In this document: piece by piece, positions 54,738-64,000 of the stretch
Layout of the letters: every line of letters starts with the position of its first letter
Position numbering within the stretch: the first letter of the stretch is position 1
Assembly (NCBI RefSeq): GCF_034344865.1
Contig: NZ_CP133774.1
Coordinates: 5,580,001-5,644,000 of the forward strand
Length of the DNA stretch: 64,000 nucleotides
Reading direction: 5' to 3'
Origin: Pseudomonas sp. 10S4
GTDB lineage: Bacteria > Pseudomonadota > Gammaproteobacteria > Pseudomonadales > Pseudomonadaceae
Program-made: the position numbers and the translations under genes
Notes under the pieces: model-generated
What the model was told of the DNA's origin: nothing
Database searches by the model: none
Seen by the model: the letters and a program-made list of their open reading frames with translations, nothing else

Positions 54738-57212
54738 TTAGGCGGACTTGGTGGTTTGTCGGTGATCCGCGAAGAACGCCTTGCCCTTGCCGATCTTGTC
54801 CGACGCCCTGGGCATATTGACTGCCTGGCCTTCCTGGCCATCGACATACCAGTAGCAATGACTCACCGCCCGGGTAATGCCGACATAGGCCAGTCGCAGG
54901 ATTTCGTCTTTCTGGGCACTGTCATACGGTTCGCTGTCCCCAACCTTGCCAAGCCCGGCCATGCGATAAACCTGGTTCTTGTAAGGTGAACTGGTTAGAT
55001 GCTGGCAGTCACCCAGCAAAAACACCGCGTCTGCCTGTAGCCCTTTGGCGCTGTGATAGGTCAGTTGCTTAAGGCGGCGGGATTCGTACGGCAAGCTAGA
55101 ATCTACATTAACAACAGACTGAATATGTTCTTCTATCAATGACTTATCGCTGCTTTTTCGATAAAGCATCAAGATTGAATCGCCGCGTTTGTAGTGCTCC
55201 ATCAACCGCTGCGCCATCGCCCTGATCGTCGCGATCCGCACGTTGACCGGCTGCAAGGCCTTGGGCTCGCCACTGGCCTTGGCCTTCTTGCCAGGGATGG
55301 CCGGTGCGGCGCGCACGATGTGTTCGGCGGCATCAATGATGTGCTGATGGCTGCGGTAGTTGTCGCTGAGCATCACCCGAGTCGTGCTCGGCGATGGGAA
55401 TTCCTTGTTGAACTCCATGAAATACGTCGGCGAACTGCCGCGCCAGCCATAGATGGACTGCCAATCGTCACCCACACAAAGTAGCGACGAACGCTGCGCG
55501 CCGCGCCCCACGTGCATGGCTGGGCCGCGGCTGCGGATCTCGGCCAGGCTCGCACGAATCCACGAAACAATCTGCGGCGATACGTCTTGAAATTCGTCGA
55601 TCATCAAATGCGAGAGCGGCCTGAGCAGCTCATCGCTCAACAACTTGAGGTTTTCCGGTGAGTGCTCGCTGAACAAGGCAAACATCCGGTTGTAGGTCAT
55701 CACTGGCGGCTTTTGATCAAGCAAATGGTCTTCCAGTGCCCGCCAGAACAGACTCAGGGCCTCGAAGAAAAACCGGTCGGGGTCGTCCTTGCCGAAACTC
55801 ATCCGGCCCACGGCGTCCGGAACGTCCAGGCCCAGGTTCTCGATAAACCCGGCGGCGGCAACAAAACAGTCCAGTAGCGGCCCGGAAGCCAGTTCACCCT
55901 TAACTTTGTAGTCGAAGCCCGGCCCGGCGCTCGCGTCACCGGCAATCGAAGCCAAAACACGTTTTGAAGAGTCATAGCTATCTATCCATATCAATGGCTT
56001 ACGACAGAAAGCTTGAAACAGGGTGCGCTTGACTGCCCACTCGGCGCGGACCGTCAGCTTGGCATTCGGGCGGCTGATCTGAGGGTTTTCCCGAGGATCA
56101 AAACCGAGCACCACCCAGGCGTCCAATGTCGGAATATAGCCATGACAATGGAACGTCGAGCCGTTGATATCGAAGGCCTGACGATTGGGCTCAATGCCCT
56201 TGATCGGCCAGGCACCGGAGCGAAACCACAGGTCTTCAATCGCATCACAGAGTTCTTCATCGCGCCTGGACGCCAGTTCGGTCACCGCCATGCGCTTCTG
56301 CACATCCGGGTGATCGCGCTCCAGCTCCTTGAGTTGCAAGGCGTGGCGGGACAATGGCTGGATCAGTTCACGGAAACGCTCATTAGAAGTAAACAGGCCG
56401 TGATAGCAGGCATTGAGCTGCTGGCGTTGAGCATCGTTGATTCGCAGGTCGAACGGATTGCTGTCGACCTCCTCATCGCCATTTTGCGGGCGATTACTGA
56501 GGTTTTCGAAGGCTTGCAGGCGTTCGAACCCCGGCAAACTGCGGACCATCGGCAGAATCCGCGAGTGGAAGGTGCGCACCAGGTCTCGAGCTTCTTTAAG
56601 GCTGAGCGCCCGACCCCATAGCGCAAACAGTTCAATCAGCTTATTAATGAAGTCTTTGCGCGATTCACGGGTGAAGGTCACCACGGTCATCGAGCCGAGC
56701 TCAAACCCAAGATAGTGAGTCAGCAACAAAATGCGCAATACCAGCGTCGTCGACTTGCCCGCGCCCGCCCCGGCAATCACCGAGGTCGAGGGTGTATCGC
56801 TGAAGATCATTTTCCACTGCGCCGCGCTGGGCTGGGCATGCGCCGGCAGCAGTCGCGCGACGTCGGCCTTCATGCGCTTCTTGATCTCGGCGCTCAATGG
56901 CAGGCGCCAGTCATCGAACAAGTTGTCATCGACATTCGGCGGCCGGTGTTCGGTGGAGCGCGAATCGCGGATCAGCAACACCTGCCGGCCTTGTTCCAGC
57001 CCTTCGAGCTTGCCTTCGTTGAACCCGTAATCGACCCCGGCGCTGTGACCGCTGCGAAAACCATCAGCTTGCCCGTGCAGCCAGGACGCGCGGTGTTGCG
57101 CGCGCAATCGAGTCAAGCCATGACCGAAAAACCGGGCAGCCAGGCGCTTGAGCAAGGGCATCTCGGCCAAGGGACGAAGTTCGGGGGGAAGATCAGGGGT
57201 GTGTTGCGGCAC
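54738..57212 (-). CDS. UvrD/Rep-type superfamily 1 helicase
   Basis: This 824-aa helicase has Walker A IAGAGAGKST (147-156), motif Ia TFTRESRKDFINKL, motif II MIDEFQDVSPQ, motif III VGDDWQSIYGWRG, motif IV LSDNYRSHQHI and the C-terminal YVGITRAVSHCYWY. An N-terminal region of about 100 aa precedes the motor, and a 200-aa insert between Ia and II is not recognisable. It differs from UvrD in layout and may resemble helicase IV. GTG at 57212 with GGAG upstream. No partner genes are adjacent. DNA repair or defence is possible; unknown. Confidence 0.88.
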   Translation of the reverse strand: MPQHTPDLPPELRPLAEMPLLKRLAARFFGHGLTRLRAQHRASWLHGQADGFRSGHSAGVDYGFNEGKLEGLEQGRQVLLIRDSRSTEHRPPNVDDNLFDDWRLPLSAEIKKRMKADVARLLPAHAQPSAAQWKMIFSDTPSTSVIAGAGAGKSTTLVLRILLLTHYLGFELGSMTVVTFTRESRKDFINKLIELFALWGRALSLKEARDLVRTFHSRILPMVRSLPGFERLQAFENLSNRPQNGDEEVDSNPFDLRINDAQRQQLNACYHGLFTSNERFRELIQPLSRHALQLKELERDHPDVQKRMAVTELASRRDEELCDAIEDLWFRSGAWPIKGIEPNRQAFDINGSTFHCHGYIPTLDAWVVLGFDPRENPQISRPNAKLTVRAEWAVKRTLFQAFCRKPLIWIDSYDSSKRVLASIAGDASAGPGFDYKVKGELASGPLLDCFVAAAGFIENLGLDVPDAVGRMSFGKDDPDRFFFEALSLFWRALEDHLLDQKPPVMTYNRMFALFSEHSPENLKLLSDELLRPLSHLMIDEFQDVSPQIVSWIRASLAEIRSRGPAMHVGRGAQRSSLLCVGDDWQSIYGWRGSSPTYFMEFNKEFPSPSTTRVMLSDNYRSHQHIIDAAEHIVRAAPAIPGKKAKASGEPKALQPVNVRIATIRAMAQRLMEHYKRGDSILMLYRKSSDKSLIEEHIQSVVNVDSSLPYESRRLKQLTYHSAKGLQADAVFLLGDCQHLTSSPYKNQVYRMAGLGKVGDSEPYDSAQKDEILRLAYVGITRAVSHCYWYVDGQEGQAVNMPRASDKIGKGKAFFADHRQTTKSA

Positions 57213-57492
57213 GCGGACGGACTCCAGGGTGTGAGGCTGTTGAGGGCTATGGTGTCTGCATTTGCCGTTGAGTTCTAGTGAAATGCTTACAGCTCATTGG
57301 CTTATACGATGAAGTGAAGGCTGCATGAGAATATTTCGAGGTTGTCAAACATCAACTTATTAGATTGTTTTGAGGCACTTTTTACGCTTTTTATCGATTA
57401 TCGCTTGATAGATGATGCACGCCATCAACCACCGGTTCTTGTTTCGTGGCCCAGGCGTACCGCCCCATGACGAACCTTTCCAGGAGACGATC

Positions 57493-58188
57493 ATGCTTGA
57501 ACTCAGACCTTTCAACACCTTGGGCGGCGCCCACCATGGCTGGCTGGATGCCCATCACCACTTTTCGTTCGCCGAGTACCACGACCCGAAACGCATGAAC
57601 TGGGGCAACCTGCGGGTCTGGAACGATGACGTGATCGCCGCGGGCACAGGCTTTCCACAGCACCCGCACCGCGACATGGAAATCATCACCTATGTGCGTG
57701 AAGGTGCGATTACCCACCAGGACAACCTGGGCAACAAGGGCCGTACCGAAGCGGGTGACGTTCAAGTCATGAGCGCCGGTACCGGGATCGCCCATAGCGA
57801 GTACAACCTGGAATCCACCGAAACCCGGATCTTCCAGATCTGGATCATCCCCAACGAGGCCGGTTCAGCGCCGTCGTGGGGCGCCAAGCCGTTCCCGAAA
57901 GGTCAACGTGAAGGTTTCGTGACCTTGGCCAGCGGCAAGGCTGGCGACGATCAAAGCCTGCGGATTCGTGCCGATGCACGGCTGGTGGCAGCGAATCTGA
58001 AGGCCGGGGAATCGGCGGAATATCGCCTGGATAGCGGACGTCGTGCTTATCTGGTTCCAGCGACAGGCGTGATTGAAGTCAATGGCTTGCGTGCACAAGC
58101 TCGAGACGGTGTAGCGGTTGCCGATGAGCAGGTATTGCGGGTGACGGCGATTGAGGACAGTGAAATCGTGTTGGTGGATCTGGCTTGA
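57493..58188 (+). CDS. Pirin family protein
   Basis: This 231-aa bicupin carries all four pirin metal ligands: H57 and H59 (FPQHPHRDMEI), H101 and E103 (IAHSEYN). Bacterial pirins include quercetinases and regulators of central metabolism. ATG at 57493 has AGGAGA upstream; earlier starts lack a ribosome site. About 280 bases before it hold no gene. It ends at a strong terminator. Confidence 0.92.
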   Translation: MLELRPFNTLGGAHHGWLDAHHHFSFAEYHDPKRMNWGNLRVWNDDVIAAGTGFPQHPHRDMEIITYVREGAITHQDNLGNKGRTEAGDVQVMSAGTGIAHSEYNLESTETRIFQIWIIPNEAGSAPSWGAKPFPKGQREGFVTLASGKAGDDQSLRIRADARLVAANLKAGESAEYRLDSGRRAYLVPATGVIEVNGLRAQARDGVAVADEQVLRVTAIEDSEIVLVDLA

Positions 58189-58205
58189 TTGGCTAAATAC
58201 CAGGC

Positions 58206-58238
58206 AAAAAAATGGGCGACCTGATGGTCGCCCTTTTT
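58206..58238 (+). terminator. Rho-independent terminator of pirin
   Basis: GGGCGACC-TGAT-GGTCGCCC followed by TTTTT, with an A run before the stem; it may act in both directions. Confidence 0.92.
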
Positions 58239-58255
58239 CTATGTGTGTGTCCAAT

Positions 58256-58388
58256 TGTGGCAAGGGGGCTTGCCCCCGTTCGGCTGCGCACCAGTCGCAA
58301 AAATGCTAAATGCGGTCAGCCTGAAACACCGCAACCACCTGATAGGGGTCGCTTCGCAACCCAACGGGGGCAAGCCCCCTCGCCACAG
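58256..58388. repeat. Intergenic inverted repeat, family B
   Basis: TGTGGCAAGGGGGCTTGCCC and CGGGGGCAAGCCCCCTCGCC are the arms, with about 90 bases between. It lies between pirin and pgm, which converge. Confidence 0.8.
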
Positions 58389-58397
58389 GGCCCTCAA

Positions 58398-60044
58398 TCA
58401 CTTCGCCGAAATAGCGCCATCCACCAGAGTCTGAGCCTCAGCCACCAACTGCTTGAGGTGTTCGTCGCTGACAAAGCTTTCCGCGTAGATCTTGTAGATG
58501 TCTTCGGTGCCCGACGGACGCGCTGCAAACCAGCCGTTCTCGGTCATGACTTTCAAGCCACCAATGGCCTGATCGTTACCCGGCGCATGGCTGAGGATGC
58601 TCTGGATCGCTTCGCCGGCCAGTTGGGTCGAGGTAACTTGATCCGGCGAGAGCTTGCTCAGCAGCGCTTTCTGCTCAGGGTTGGCCTTGGCATCGACCCG
58701 TACCGAGAACGGTTCGCCCAGTTCATCGGTCAGGGCGCGATAAGCCTGGCTTGGGTCGCGACCGGTGCGAGCGGTCATTTCTGCCGCCAACAGGGCCGGA
58801 ATCAGGCCGTCCTTGTCGGTGCTCCAGACACCGCCATCCTTGCGCAGGAACGAAGCACCGGCGCTTTCTTCGCCGCCGAAGCCCAGGGAGCCGTCAAACA
58901 GACCATCAGCAAACCATTTGAAACCAACTGGCACTTCGTACAGCCGACGACCCAGACGCTTGGCCACGCGATCAATCAGACCGCTGCTGACCACGGTTTT
59001 ACCCACGGCAGCATCGGCACGCCATTGCGGACGGTTCTGGAACAGGTAGTCGATGGACACGGCCAAATAGTTATTCGGCGCGAGCAGTCCGCCGGACGGG
59101 GTCACGATGCCGTGGCGGTCGTGATCCGGGTCGCAGCCAAATGCCACGTCGAAGCGATCTTTCAGACCGATCAGGCCTTGCATGGCATGAGTAGACGATG
59201 GGTCCATGCGGATCTGCCCGTCCCAATCGACGGTCATGAAGCGGAACGTTGGATCGACCTGAGTGTTGACCACTTCCAGGTCCAGACGGTAATGCTCGGC
59301 AATCGCCGACCAGTAGCGCACCCCTGCTCCGCCCAATGGATCGACACCCAGATGCAGCTTGGCGTCACGAATGGCGTCGAAATCGATCACGTTGATCAGG
59401 TCGGCGACATAGGTGTTGAGGTAGTCATGACGATGGGTGGTGCTGGCCTTCAGCGCTTGCTCGTAGCTGATGCGCTTGACGCCGGCCAGTTTGTTGCCGA
59501 GCAGCTCGTTGGCCTTGGCTTCGATCCACTTGGTGATGTGGGTGTCGGCCGGACCACCGTTGGTAGGGTTGTATTTGTAGCCGCCGCTTTGTGGCGGGTT
59601 GTGGGACGGCGTAATGACGACGCCGTCTGCCAGGCCCGAGGTACGGCCGCGGTTGTAGCAAAGAATCGCATGGGAAATGGCCGGGGTCGGTGTGTACTCG
59701 TCACCTTCGGCGATCATCACGGTGACGCCATTGGCCGCCAGCACTTCAAGCGCGCTGGCACCCGCCGGGGTCGACAGCGCATGGGTGTCGATGCCGACGA
59801 ACAGCGGACCATCAATACCCTGGGCCTCACGGTACAGGCAGATGGCCTGGCTAATAGCCAGAACGTGCCATTCGTTGAAACTCAAGTCGAACGAGCTGCC
59901 TCGGTGGCCGGACGTGCCGAAAGCGACGCGCTGGGTAGAGATGGCGGCATCAGGCTGGCCGGTGTAATAGGCCGTAACCAGTCGCGGGATGTCGACCAAC
60001 AATTCTGCCGGTGCCGGTTTGCCCGCAAAAGGACTGAGTGTCAT
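58398..60044 (-). CDS. pgm: Phosphoglucomutase (alpha-D-glucose phosphate-specific)
   Basis: This 548-aa enzyme interconverts glucose-1- and glucose-6-phosphate. The catalytic serine is S147 in [12 protein letters not shown], the metal-binding loop is [10 protein letters not shown], the sugar loop GFGGEESAG and the phosphate loop [13 protein letters not shown]. Length matches E. coli Pgm (546 aa), and the enzyme is distinct from the AlgC type. It supplies glucose-1-phosphate for glycogen, trehalose and envelope sugars. Confidence 0.96.
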   Translation of the reverse strand: MTLSPFAGKPAPAELLVDIPRLVTAYYTGQPDAAISTQRVAFGTSGHRGSSFDLSFNEWHVLAISQAICLYREAQGIDGPLFVGIDTHALSTPAGASALEVLAANGVTVMIAEGDEYTPTPAISHAILCYNRGRTSGLADGVVITPSHNPPQSGGYKYNPTNGGPADTHITKWIEAKANELLGNKLAGVKRISYEQALKASTTHRHDYLNTYVADLINVIDFDAIRDAKLHLGVDPLGGAGVRYWSAIAEHYRLDLEVVNTQVDPTFRFMTVDWDGQIRMDPSSTHAMQGLIGLKDRFDVAFGCDPDHDRHGIVTPSGGLLAPNNYLAVSIDYLFQNRPQWRADAAVGKTVVSSGLIDRVAKRLGRRLYEVPVGFKWFADGLFDGSLGFGGEESAGASFLRKDGGVWSTDKDGLIPALLAAEMTARTGRDPSQAYRALTDELGEPFSVRVDAKANPEQKALLSKLSPDQVTSTQLAGEAIQSILSHAPGNDQAIGGLKVMTENGWFAARPSGTEDIYKIYAESFVSDEHLKQLVAEAQTLVDGAISAK

Positions 60045-60154
60045 GCAAAACCTCTGGAATAGAGTGGTTCAGGAATAGGGACGCAGTTTACTGGCAGTTT
60101 GACCGCAACGCGATGGTAACTATCCGAGCTGTCGACGACGTTTTTTAACCTTGC

Positions 60155-61555
60155 TCAATCGATCGATTCCAGACGCAAGGCATCCCCCAGCAATCCCATG
60201 GCGGCAGCCAGGTCATGGTCGCCGCTGAACGTATGGCTCAGGCGCAGGTGTTGCCCGTGCAGACCTTGCAGGCTGAACAGCTCGCCCGGTGCAATCACTA
60301 CCTGCTGTTTGAGCAAGCGCTGGAACACCCGCCGCACATCGACCCGGCGCAACGACCGCACCCAAATCGTCGCACCGCCCTGCGGCTCGACGGGCAGCAA
60401 GGCGTCGCCCAGACGCTCGTGCAATAACTGGATCATCTGCACCTGGCGATCCTTGAGCAAGCGCCGCAGTACCTGAAGATGCTGGTCGATACGTCCATTA
60501 CTGTACAGACGTGCGATGGCTTTCTGGCGGATCGGCGACAGACGAAAAGAGCGCAGCAAAAAATGCCGCTGCAGTTCCTCACCCAATTGCCGTGAGAGCA
60601 GATAACCGTAAGGGGCTTCCGGCCCGATGATTTTCTCGAAGGTGGAAAACACGATCAGTCGATCAGGATCCAGAAGGTCGCGAAACCTGGGGCCGTCGGG
60701 TTCGAAACCAAGGTCACCGTAACAGTCGTTTTCCAGCACCCAGCTGTCATGCCGCGCCAACAGTTGCGCGATCGACTGCCTGTTACCGTGCGGCACCTGA
60801 CTGCCTCGCGGCATGCTCAGTCCTGACGAAAGCAGCACCAGCCGCACCGGCTCAGTCTCCAGCGCGCCCCTGAGTTGCTCCAGATCCAATGCGCCACTGG
60901 CTTGCAACGGCCACTCGATCACCCGCACATCCGCCGCCTCGAACAAACGCAGAATGACCCAGTCGCATGGCGACTCGACCAATACCGTGGCGCCCTTGAG
61001 GCACAGCACGGCGATTAGCACTTCCAGTACCCCGCGCAGATCGGCACCGATGTAAACCTCATCCGCATGCCAGCAACGCGCCGGCGACGAGGTATAGCGC
61101 GCCGCGAGTGCCGTGCGCAGTTCCAGTTCGCCACAGGGTTGCCCAGCCAATGGCGGCTGGCGTGGATACTGGCGCAATAGTTCTCGCTCCAGCATCAACA
61201 ACGGACTGTCCAACGGCTGCAACAGGGCGGGCTCATCCGCGCTCAACACCAGCATTTCGGGACGCCTTGCGTACGCATAGACAGTTTCAAGCAAATCATT
61301 GCCGCTGGTCATCGGCCCCATCGAAGCCACCGGCAATGAGTAATAGCCTGACTTGGCTACCGAGTAGACCCGCCCTTCCTTCTCCAGCAATGAATACGCG
61401 TACTGAATGGTCGAGATCGACACGTTCAGACGCACCGCCAACTGCCGTAATGATGGCAGGCGAATTTGCGTGGCACAGTCCGGCCCGTTGATAAGGTGAG
61501 TCAGGTAGCGGTAAACCGCCTGGTAAGCAAAGTCTGTTTCTCTGGGCCCTTTCAT
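60155..61555 (-). CDS. MocR-type regulator (GntR HTH with aminotransferase domain)
   Basis: This 466-aa protein has an N-terminal winged helix (LPSLRQLAVRLNVSISTIQY) and a fold-type I aminotransferase domain with the PLP lysine K308 in FSTFEKIIGPEAPYGYL and the ENDCYGDL loop. The usual EDDPYGDL is altered. Such regulators bind PLP or amino acid aldimines. The ATG at 61555 gives the typical N-terminus. It lies 73 bases downstream of an unrecognised gene on the same strand, so the two are probably co-transcribed. Confidence 0.88.
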   Translation of the reverse strand: MKGPRETDFAYQAVYRYLTHLINGPDCATQIRLPSLRQLAVRLNVSISTIQYAYSLLEKEGRVYSVAKSGYYSLPVASMGPMTSGNDLLETVYAYARRPEMLVLSADEPALLQPLDSPLLMLERELLRQYPRQPPLAGQPCGELELRTALAARYTSSPARCWHADEVYIGADLRGVLEVLIAVLCLKGATVLVESPCDWVILRLFEAADVRVIEWPLQASGALDLEQLRGALETEPVRLVLLSSGLSMPRGSQVPHGNRQSIAQLLARHDSWVLENDCYGDLGFEPDGPRFRDLLDPDRLIVFSTFEKIIGPEAPYGYLLSRQLGEELQRHFLLRSFRLSPIRQKAIARLYSNGRIDQHLQVLRRLLKDRQVQMIQLLHERLGDALLPVEPQGGATIWVRSLRRVDVRRVFQRLLKQQVVIAPGELFSLQGLHGQHLRLSHTFSGDHDLAAAMGLLGDALRLESID

Positions 61556-61628
61556 GGGTGTTGGCCTTGCGCATTGCCAAGCAAGTGGAGAACGCAACTG
61601 GCGGTAGAAGACGGCTGCTGTTGCACCG

Positions 61629-63116
61629 TCAATGCCCCGCTGACCGTTCGCCAATCATTGCGGCACCATCGCTCTGCGGATCATCGACTGACATGCCTGC
61701 CTCGCCCGACAGCCTGTCAGCGTCGCCGCCATCCTCGACTGCCACCGGCCTCATGCTGTAAAGCGTGCCAATCAGGCTAACCGGCAGCCCACTGACATCG
61801 ATCATCCATTGCACGACCTGTTCTGGCGCCTGATACCCCTGCATCGCCTTGTGCAAGTCCGGCATGGCCACGAGCATGCCGGGGTGGCAGTTGCGCAGAA
61901 AGCGCTCCAGCCCGGCACCTTGATCGACAAAGGGCGCAAAGAGCAGGCATATCAGCTGGGCTTCGGTCAGCCCGAGGGTTTTCTGTGCCTCGACCGCCGC
62001 CAGCATGCGCTGTTCGGCCATGGTTGCCAGATTACCGAACGACTCCAGCGCCAGTTCGCAAATACGTTCAGGTACCAGCTTGCGGCGCATCATCACCAAG
62101 GCTCGCTGCAAGTATTCGGCTAATCCGGCTTCGTAGCTGTGACCCGCCACAAAGCTTGCCTGCAATCCATGCAAGTGCGCGGCAATCAGCGGGTTGACGT
62201 ATTCGTTATCGCTCAGGTGCGCCGCCATTTCGTCGGGCTGCACGCCCAGAAACTCTGTGAGCAAAGGCCAGCGTTCATCCAGTTTGCCGACGACCATGTC
62301 GTGAATGTCGAGGCTTGTCGTGCGGCGGCAGGCTTCGAATAGGCCAGCCGGGCGCCAAGTCGCGTGCCTATGGCCAGCGTAGAACTCACGGTAATAGTCG
62401 CTGCCCAAGTCATCGAGCACAGTAAACAGAATCTCAAACCCCGTGACGCTGTAGTTCGAGGTGCCGAGACTCGCCTTTTGTGCGGCACGCTTCAATCCGT
62501 CGAGAAACTGCTTCTGTTGGCGGGGGCTTTCGCTGTTGATCAACACATCGACTCCGCCGTTCCACCGTGCGATCTGCCCGTAAAACTCGGCCGTTGTCAG
62601 ATACCCGTCATCCCATAGATCAAGCGGGTCGTTCCAGCTCCGGCGATGGCCGACCATCAATAAATTGAGCCGATTCGACTCTCGCCCGGCCTCGGAGATC
62701 GGTGCCAGATGGTCGAATGGCAGAACTTCGCGGTCATCCACCATCAACAGTTCGACCCGCGGATCATCGTAGAGGAACAATGCCGCGTTGCTACGATGGA
62801 TGTTGTCCAGCGCTGTCGAACCGGTCCCGCTCAAGCGCAAGGTGGCGACGCGCAACTGGAAGGTTGCCGGTGCACGGCTGGCGATACTCAGTTGAGCGGC
62901 ACGTAGCAGCGCCAGGGTGTAGCAACTGTCCAGCGTTCCGGTCTGAATCGACATCACTTTGAAGTCGCCGACTCGCTCCATACCGCCGGCCGCCACCACC
63001 AGACGCTGAATCATAAGCTGCAATGCAGTGCGTTCGGCCCGAGAGAAAAAACTCAGCAGCCGTTGTAGTACTTGCTGATAAACATAGTTCATTGCCTGAT
63101 CATGGATTGTCGTCAT
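61629..63116 (-). CDS. Protein of unknown function, partner of the MocR gene
   Basis: This 495-aa protein matches no family I recognise. It has no signal peptide or obvious membrane segment. Visible blocks are VVAAGGMERVGDFKVMSIQT, LDIHDMVVGKLDERWPLLTE and LLFAPFVDQGAGLERFLRNC; the last 35 residues are acidic and glycine rich, probably disordered. The ATG at 63116 is chosen because the 32 upstream codons have atypical composition. A regulator of MocR type follows. An enzyme or effector activity is possible but not visible. Confidence 0.72.
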   Translation of the reverse strand: MTTIHDQAMNYVYQQVLQRLLSFFSRAERTALQLMIQRLVVAAGGMERVGDFKVMSIQTGTLDSCYTLALLRAAQLSIASRAPATFQLRVATLRLSGTGSTALDNIHRSNAALFLYDDPRVELLMVDDREVLPFDHLAPISEAGRESNRLNLLMVGHRRSWNDPLDLWDDGYLTTAEFYGQIARWNGGVDVLINSESPRQQKQFLDGLKRAAQKASLGTSNYSVTGFEILFTVLDDLGSDYYREFYAGHRHATWRPAGLFEACRRTTSLDIHDMVVGKLDERWPLLTEFLGVQPDEMAAHLSDNEYVNPLIAAHLHGLQASFVAGHSYEAGLAEYLQRALVMMRRKLVPERICELALESFGNLATMAEQRMLAAVEAQKTLGLTEAQLICLLFAPFVDQGAGLERFLRNCHPGMLVAMPDLHKAMQGYQAPEQVVQWMIDVSGLPVSLIGTLYSMRPVAVEDGGDADRLSGEAGMSVDDPQSDGAAMIGERSAGH

Positions 63117-63264
63117 CAGTGTTTTACCTGGTATTCGGAAGTTCAATGCCACGCAAGCGGTGATAGACACTGCGCGACCGATTCTCGGTGATGAAGTGCT
63201 GGATCCCGTCATGAAATGCTAGCACTTAAGTTTTGGGTAATTATTTGAAATGTTTGTACTCGGC

Positions 63265-63486
63265 CTATGCACAGGCGACAGCCACCTCCTCGCAAAGCCA
63301 GGCAGGGCAAGGTTCTTTAGGTTTTACGCGACTTCCTAGGAAACTTCCGACAGCGTCCCACAGACATTGAGTACAGAAAATAAAGAAAGAAGACACTGAT
63401 CTATTTTTGGTAACTAGACGAAGCCTGACTAACCCACGCTCTATTGCGAATAGCTGCCGGAAATTATCAGCCGAAAGCGCACTCAT
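63265..63486 (-). CDS. Possible small protein of unknown function
   Basis: This 73-aa ORF has AAGGAAAGAG before its ATG. It contains VTKNRSVSSFFIFCTQCLWD and four cysteines. Composition is unlike neighbours and it may be spurious. The surrounding 590 bases otherwise hold only a stem-loop at 63672. Confidence 0.35.
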   Translation of the reverse strand: MSALSADNFRQLFAIERGLVRLRLVTKNRSVSSFFIFCTQCLWDAVGSFLGSRVKPKEPCPAWLCEEVAVACA

Positions 63487-63671
63487 GACTCTTTCCTTGA
63501 GATGAAAGCAATCATTCAATTATCAGGGCTTATATGATGATTAGAAGATACAGATCGCAAGCAAAAACCGGTTCAGTTGCTGAAACGTTCAACTGTGCGA
63601 TCAGGAACGGCGATGCCGCCCGCGCAACGCGCGCGGAGGGCATGGGAGAAAACAGGAGAGAGGGCTAACGC

Positions 63672-63701
63672 ACAAGAGTCCGTGGGTTCACGGACTCTTG
63701 T
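63672..63701 (-). terminator. Perfect stem-loop after the dehydrogenase gene
   Basis: ACAAGAGTCCGTG-GGTT-CACGGACTCTTGT is a 13-bp perfect stem, 8 bases past the stop of the partial gene. There is no long T run, so termination is inferred from position. Confidence 0.6.
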
Positions 63702-63709
63702 AGAGGGGT

Positions 63710-64000
63710 TTACACAGGCTCGACCTGAAGGGCGACCCGTTCGCGACATGGGCATTCGTCCATGTAGCGGTGCGCTTCGACAAACTCGGCAAACGGGAAG
63801 ACCCGAGTCTTGAGTGGCAGCAGCACGCGGTCGGCGGTCAACTGGTTGATGTCGCGCAACGCTCGTTGCAACGCCACCTGATCCTGAATGATGCCCAGCT
63901 CCGGCTTGCCGGTGAAGTTACCGATACAGTGCACAAAGAACTGAATGTTTTTCTGGAACGCTGCACAGGCCGGGAATGGCGTTTGATTGCCACCTTGCAG
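63710..64000 (-). CDS. Zinc-type alcohol dehydrogenase / quinone reductase, C-terminal part
   Basis: The reading frame is open to the right edge, so only the C-terminal 96 residues are seen. LKTRVFPFAEFVEAHRYMDE and the following RVALQVEPV are typical of NADPH:quinone oxidoreductase-like medium-chain dehydrogenases, in the last helix and strand. Substrate unknown. Confidence 0.85.
   Translation of the reverse strand: MQGGNQTPFPACAAFQKNIQFFVHCIGNFTGKPELGIIQDQVALQRALRDINQLTADRVLLPLKTRVFPFAEFVEAHRYMDECPCRERVALQVEPV

Overview
The window looks like a Pseudomonas chromosome of the P. fluorescens group. The support is high-GC coding bias, many REP-type intergenic palindromes, a complete apr-lip exoenzyme operon (aprA-aprI-aprDEF-prtA-prtB-pueB-lipA order), a selenocysteine-dependent formate dehydrogenase with its own sel genes, and a GacA/RsmA-like site on the aprA leader. 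This comes from gene content and order read by eye; no database search was done.

Layout. 1-5.2 kb: polar amino acid ABC transporter genes, a HisC-like aminotransferase and a HutC-type GntR regulator, facing an MFS transporter that has a HutC-like palindrome upstream. 5.4-10 kb: FAD monooxygenase, DsbA/FrnE-like protein and LysR, then an isochorismatase-family hydrolase divergent from a second LysR. 10-19 kb: a compact selenocysteine locus on the minus strand: fdnG (with an in-frame UGA), fdnH, fdnI, fdhE, selA, selB and tRNA-Sec. 19-27.7 kb: MalY/PatB-type lyase, Yip1-like membrane protein, CPA1 antiporter, two uncharacterised small proteins, a PAS-PAS hybrid histidine kinase divergent from a DJ-1/PfpI protein, and a lone P-loop kinase. 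27.8-32.7 kb: an XPD-like Fe-S helicase translationally coupled to a FAN1-type VRR nuclease, a small lipoprotein and a small periplasmic protein.

33-50 kb is the exoenzyme operon, transcribed on the minus strand. It carries serralysin AprA, its inhibitor AprI, the type I exporter AprDEF, two subtilisin-type autotransporters and two family I.3 lipases. AprDEF would export AprA and the two lipases, which all carry RTX repeats and short hydrophobic C-terminal tails. 50-54.3 kb: a probable polyamine uptake and oxidation operon under an AraC regulator with an NTF2-like domain. 54.3-64 kb: a DUF1652-like protein, a UvrD-type helicase, pirin, phosphoglucomutase, a MocR regulator with an unrecognised 495-aa partner, and the end of a zinc-type alcohol dehydrogenase.

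A striking property of the window is the number of single-base indels in otherwise intact conserved genes: the ABC ATPase (two insertions), selB, fdnG, aprD, aprI and fan1 (one missing base each), and perhaps the zeta-like kinase. Three sit in homopolymers that are one base too short. Uncorrected sequencing error is the likeliest reason, but genuine decay of the selenoprotein and protease-export modules cannot be excluded from sequence alone. No CRISPR array, insertion sequence or prophage was seen.
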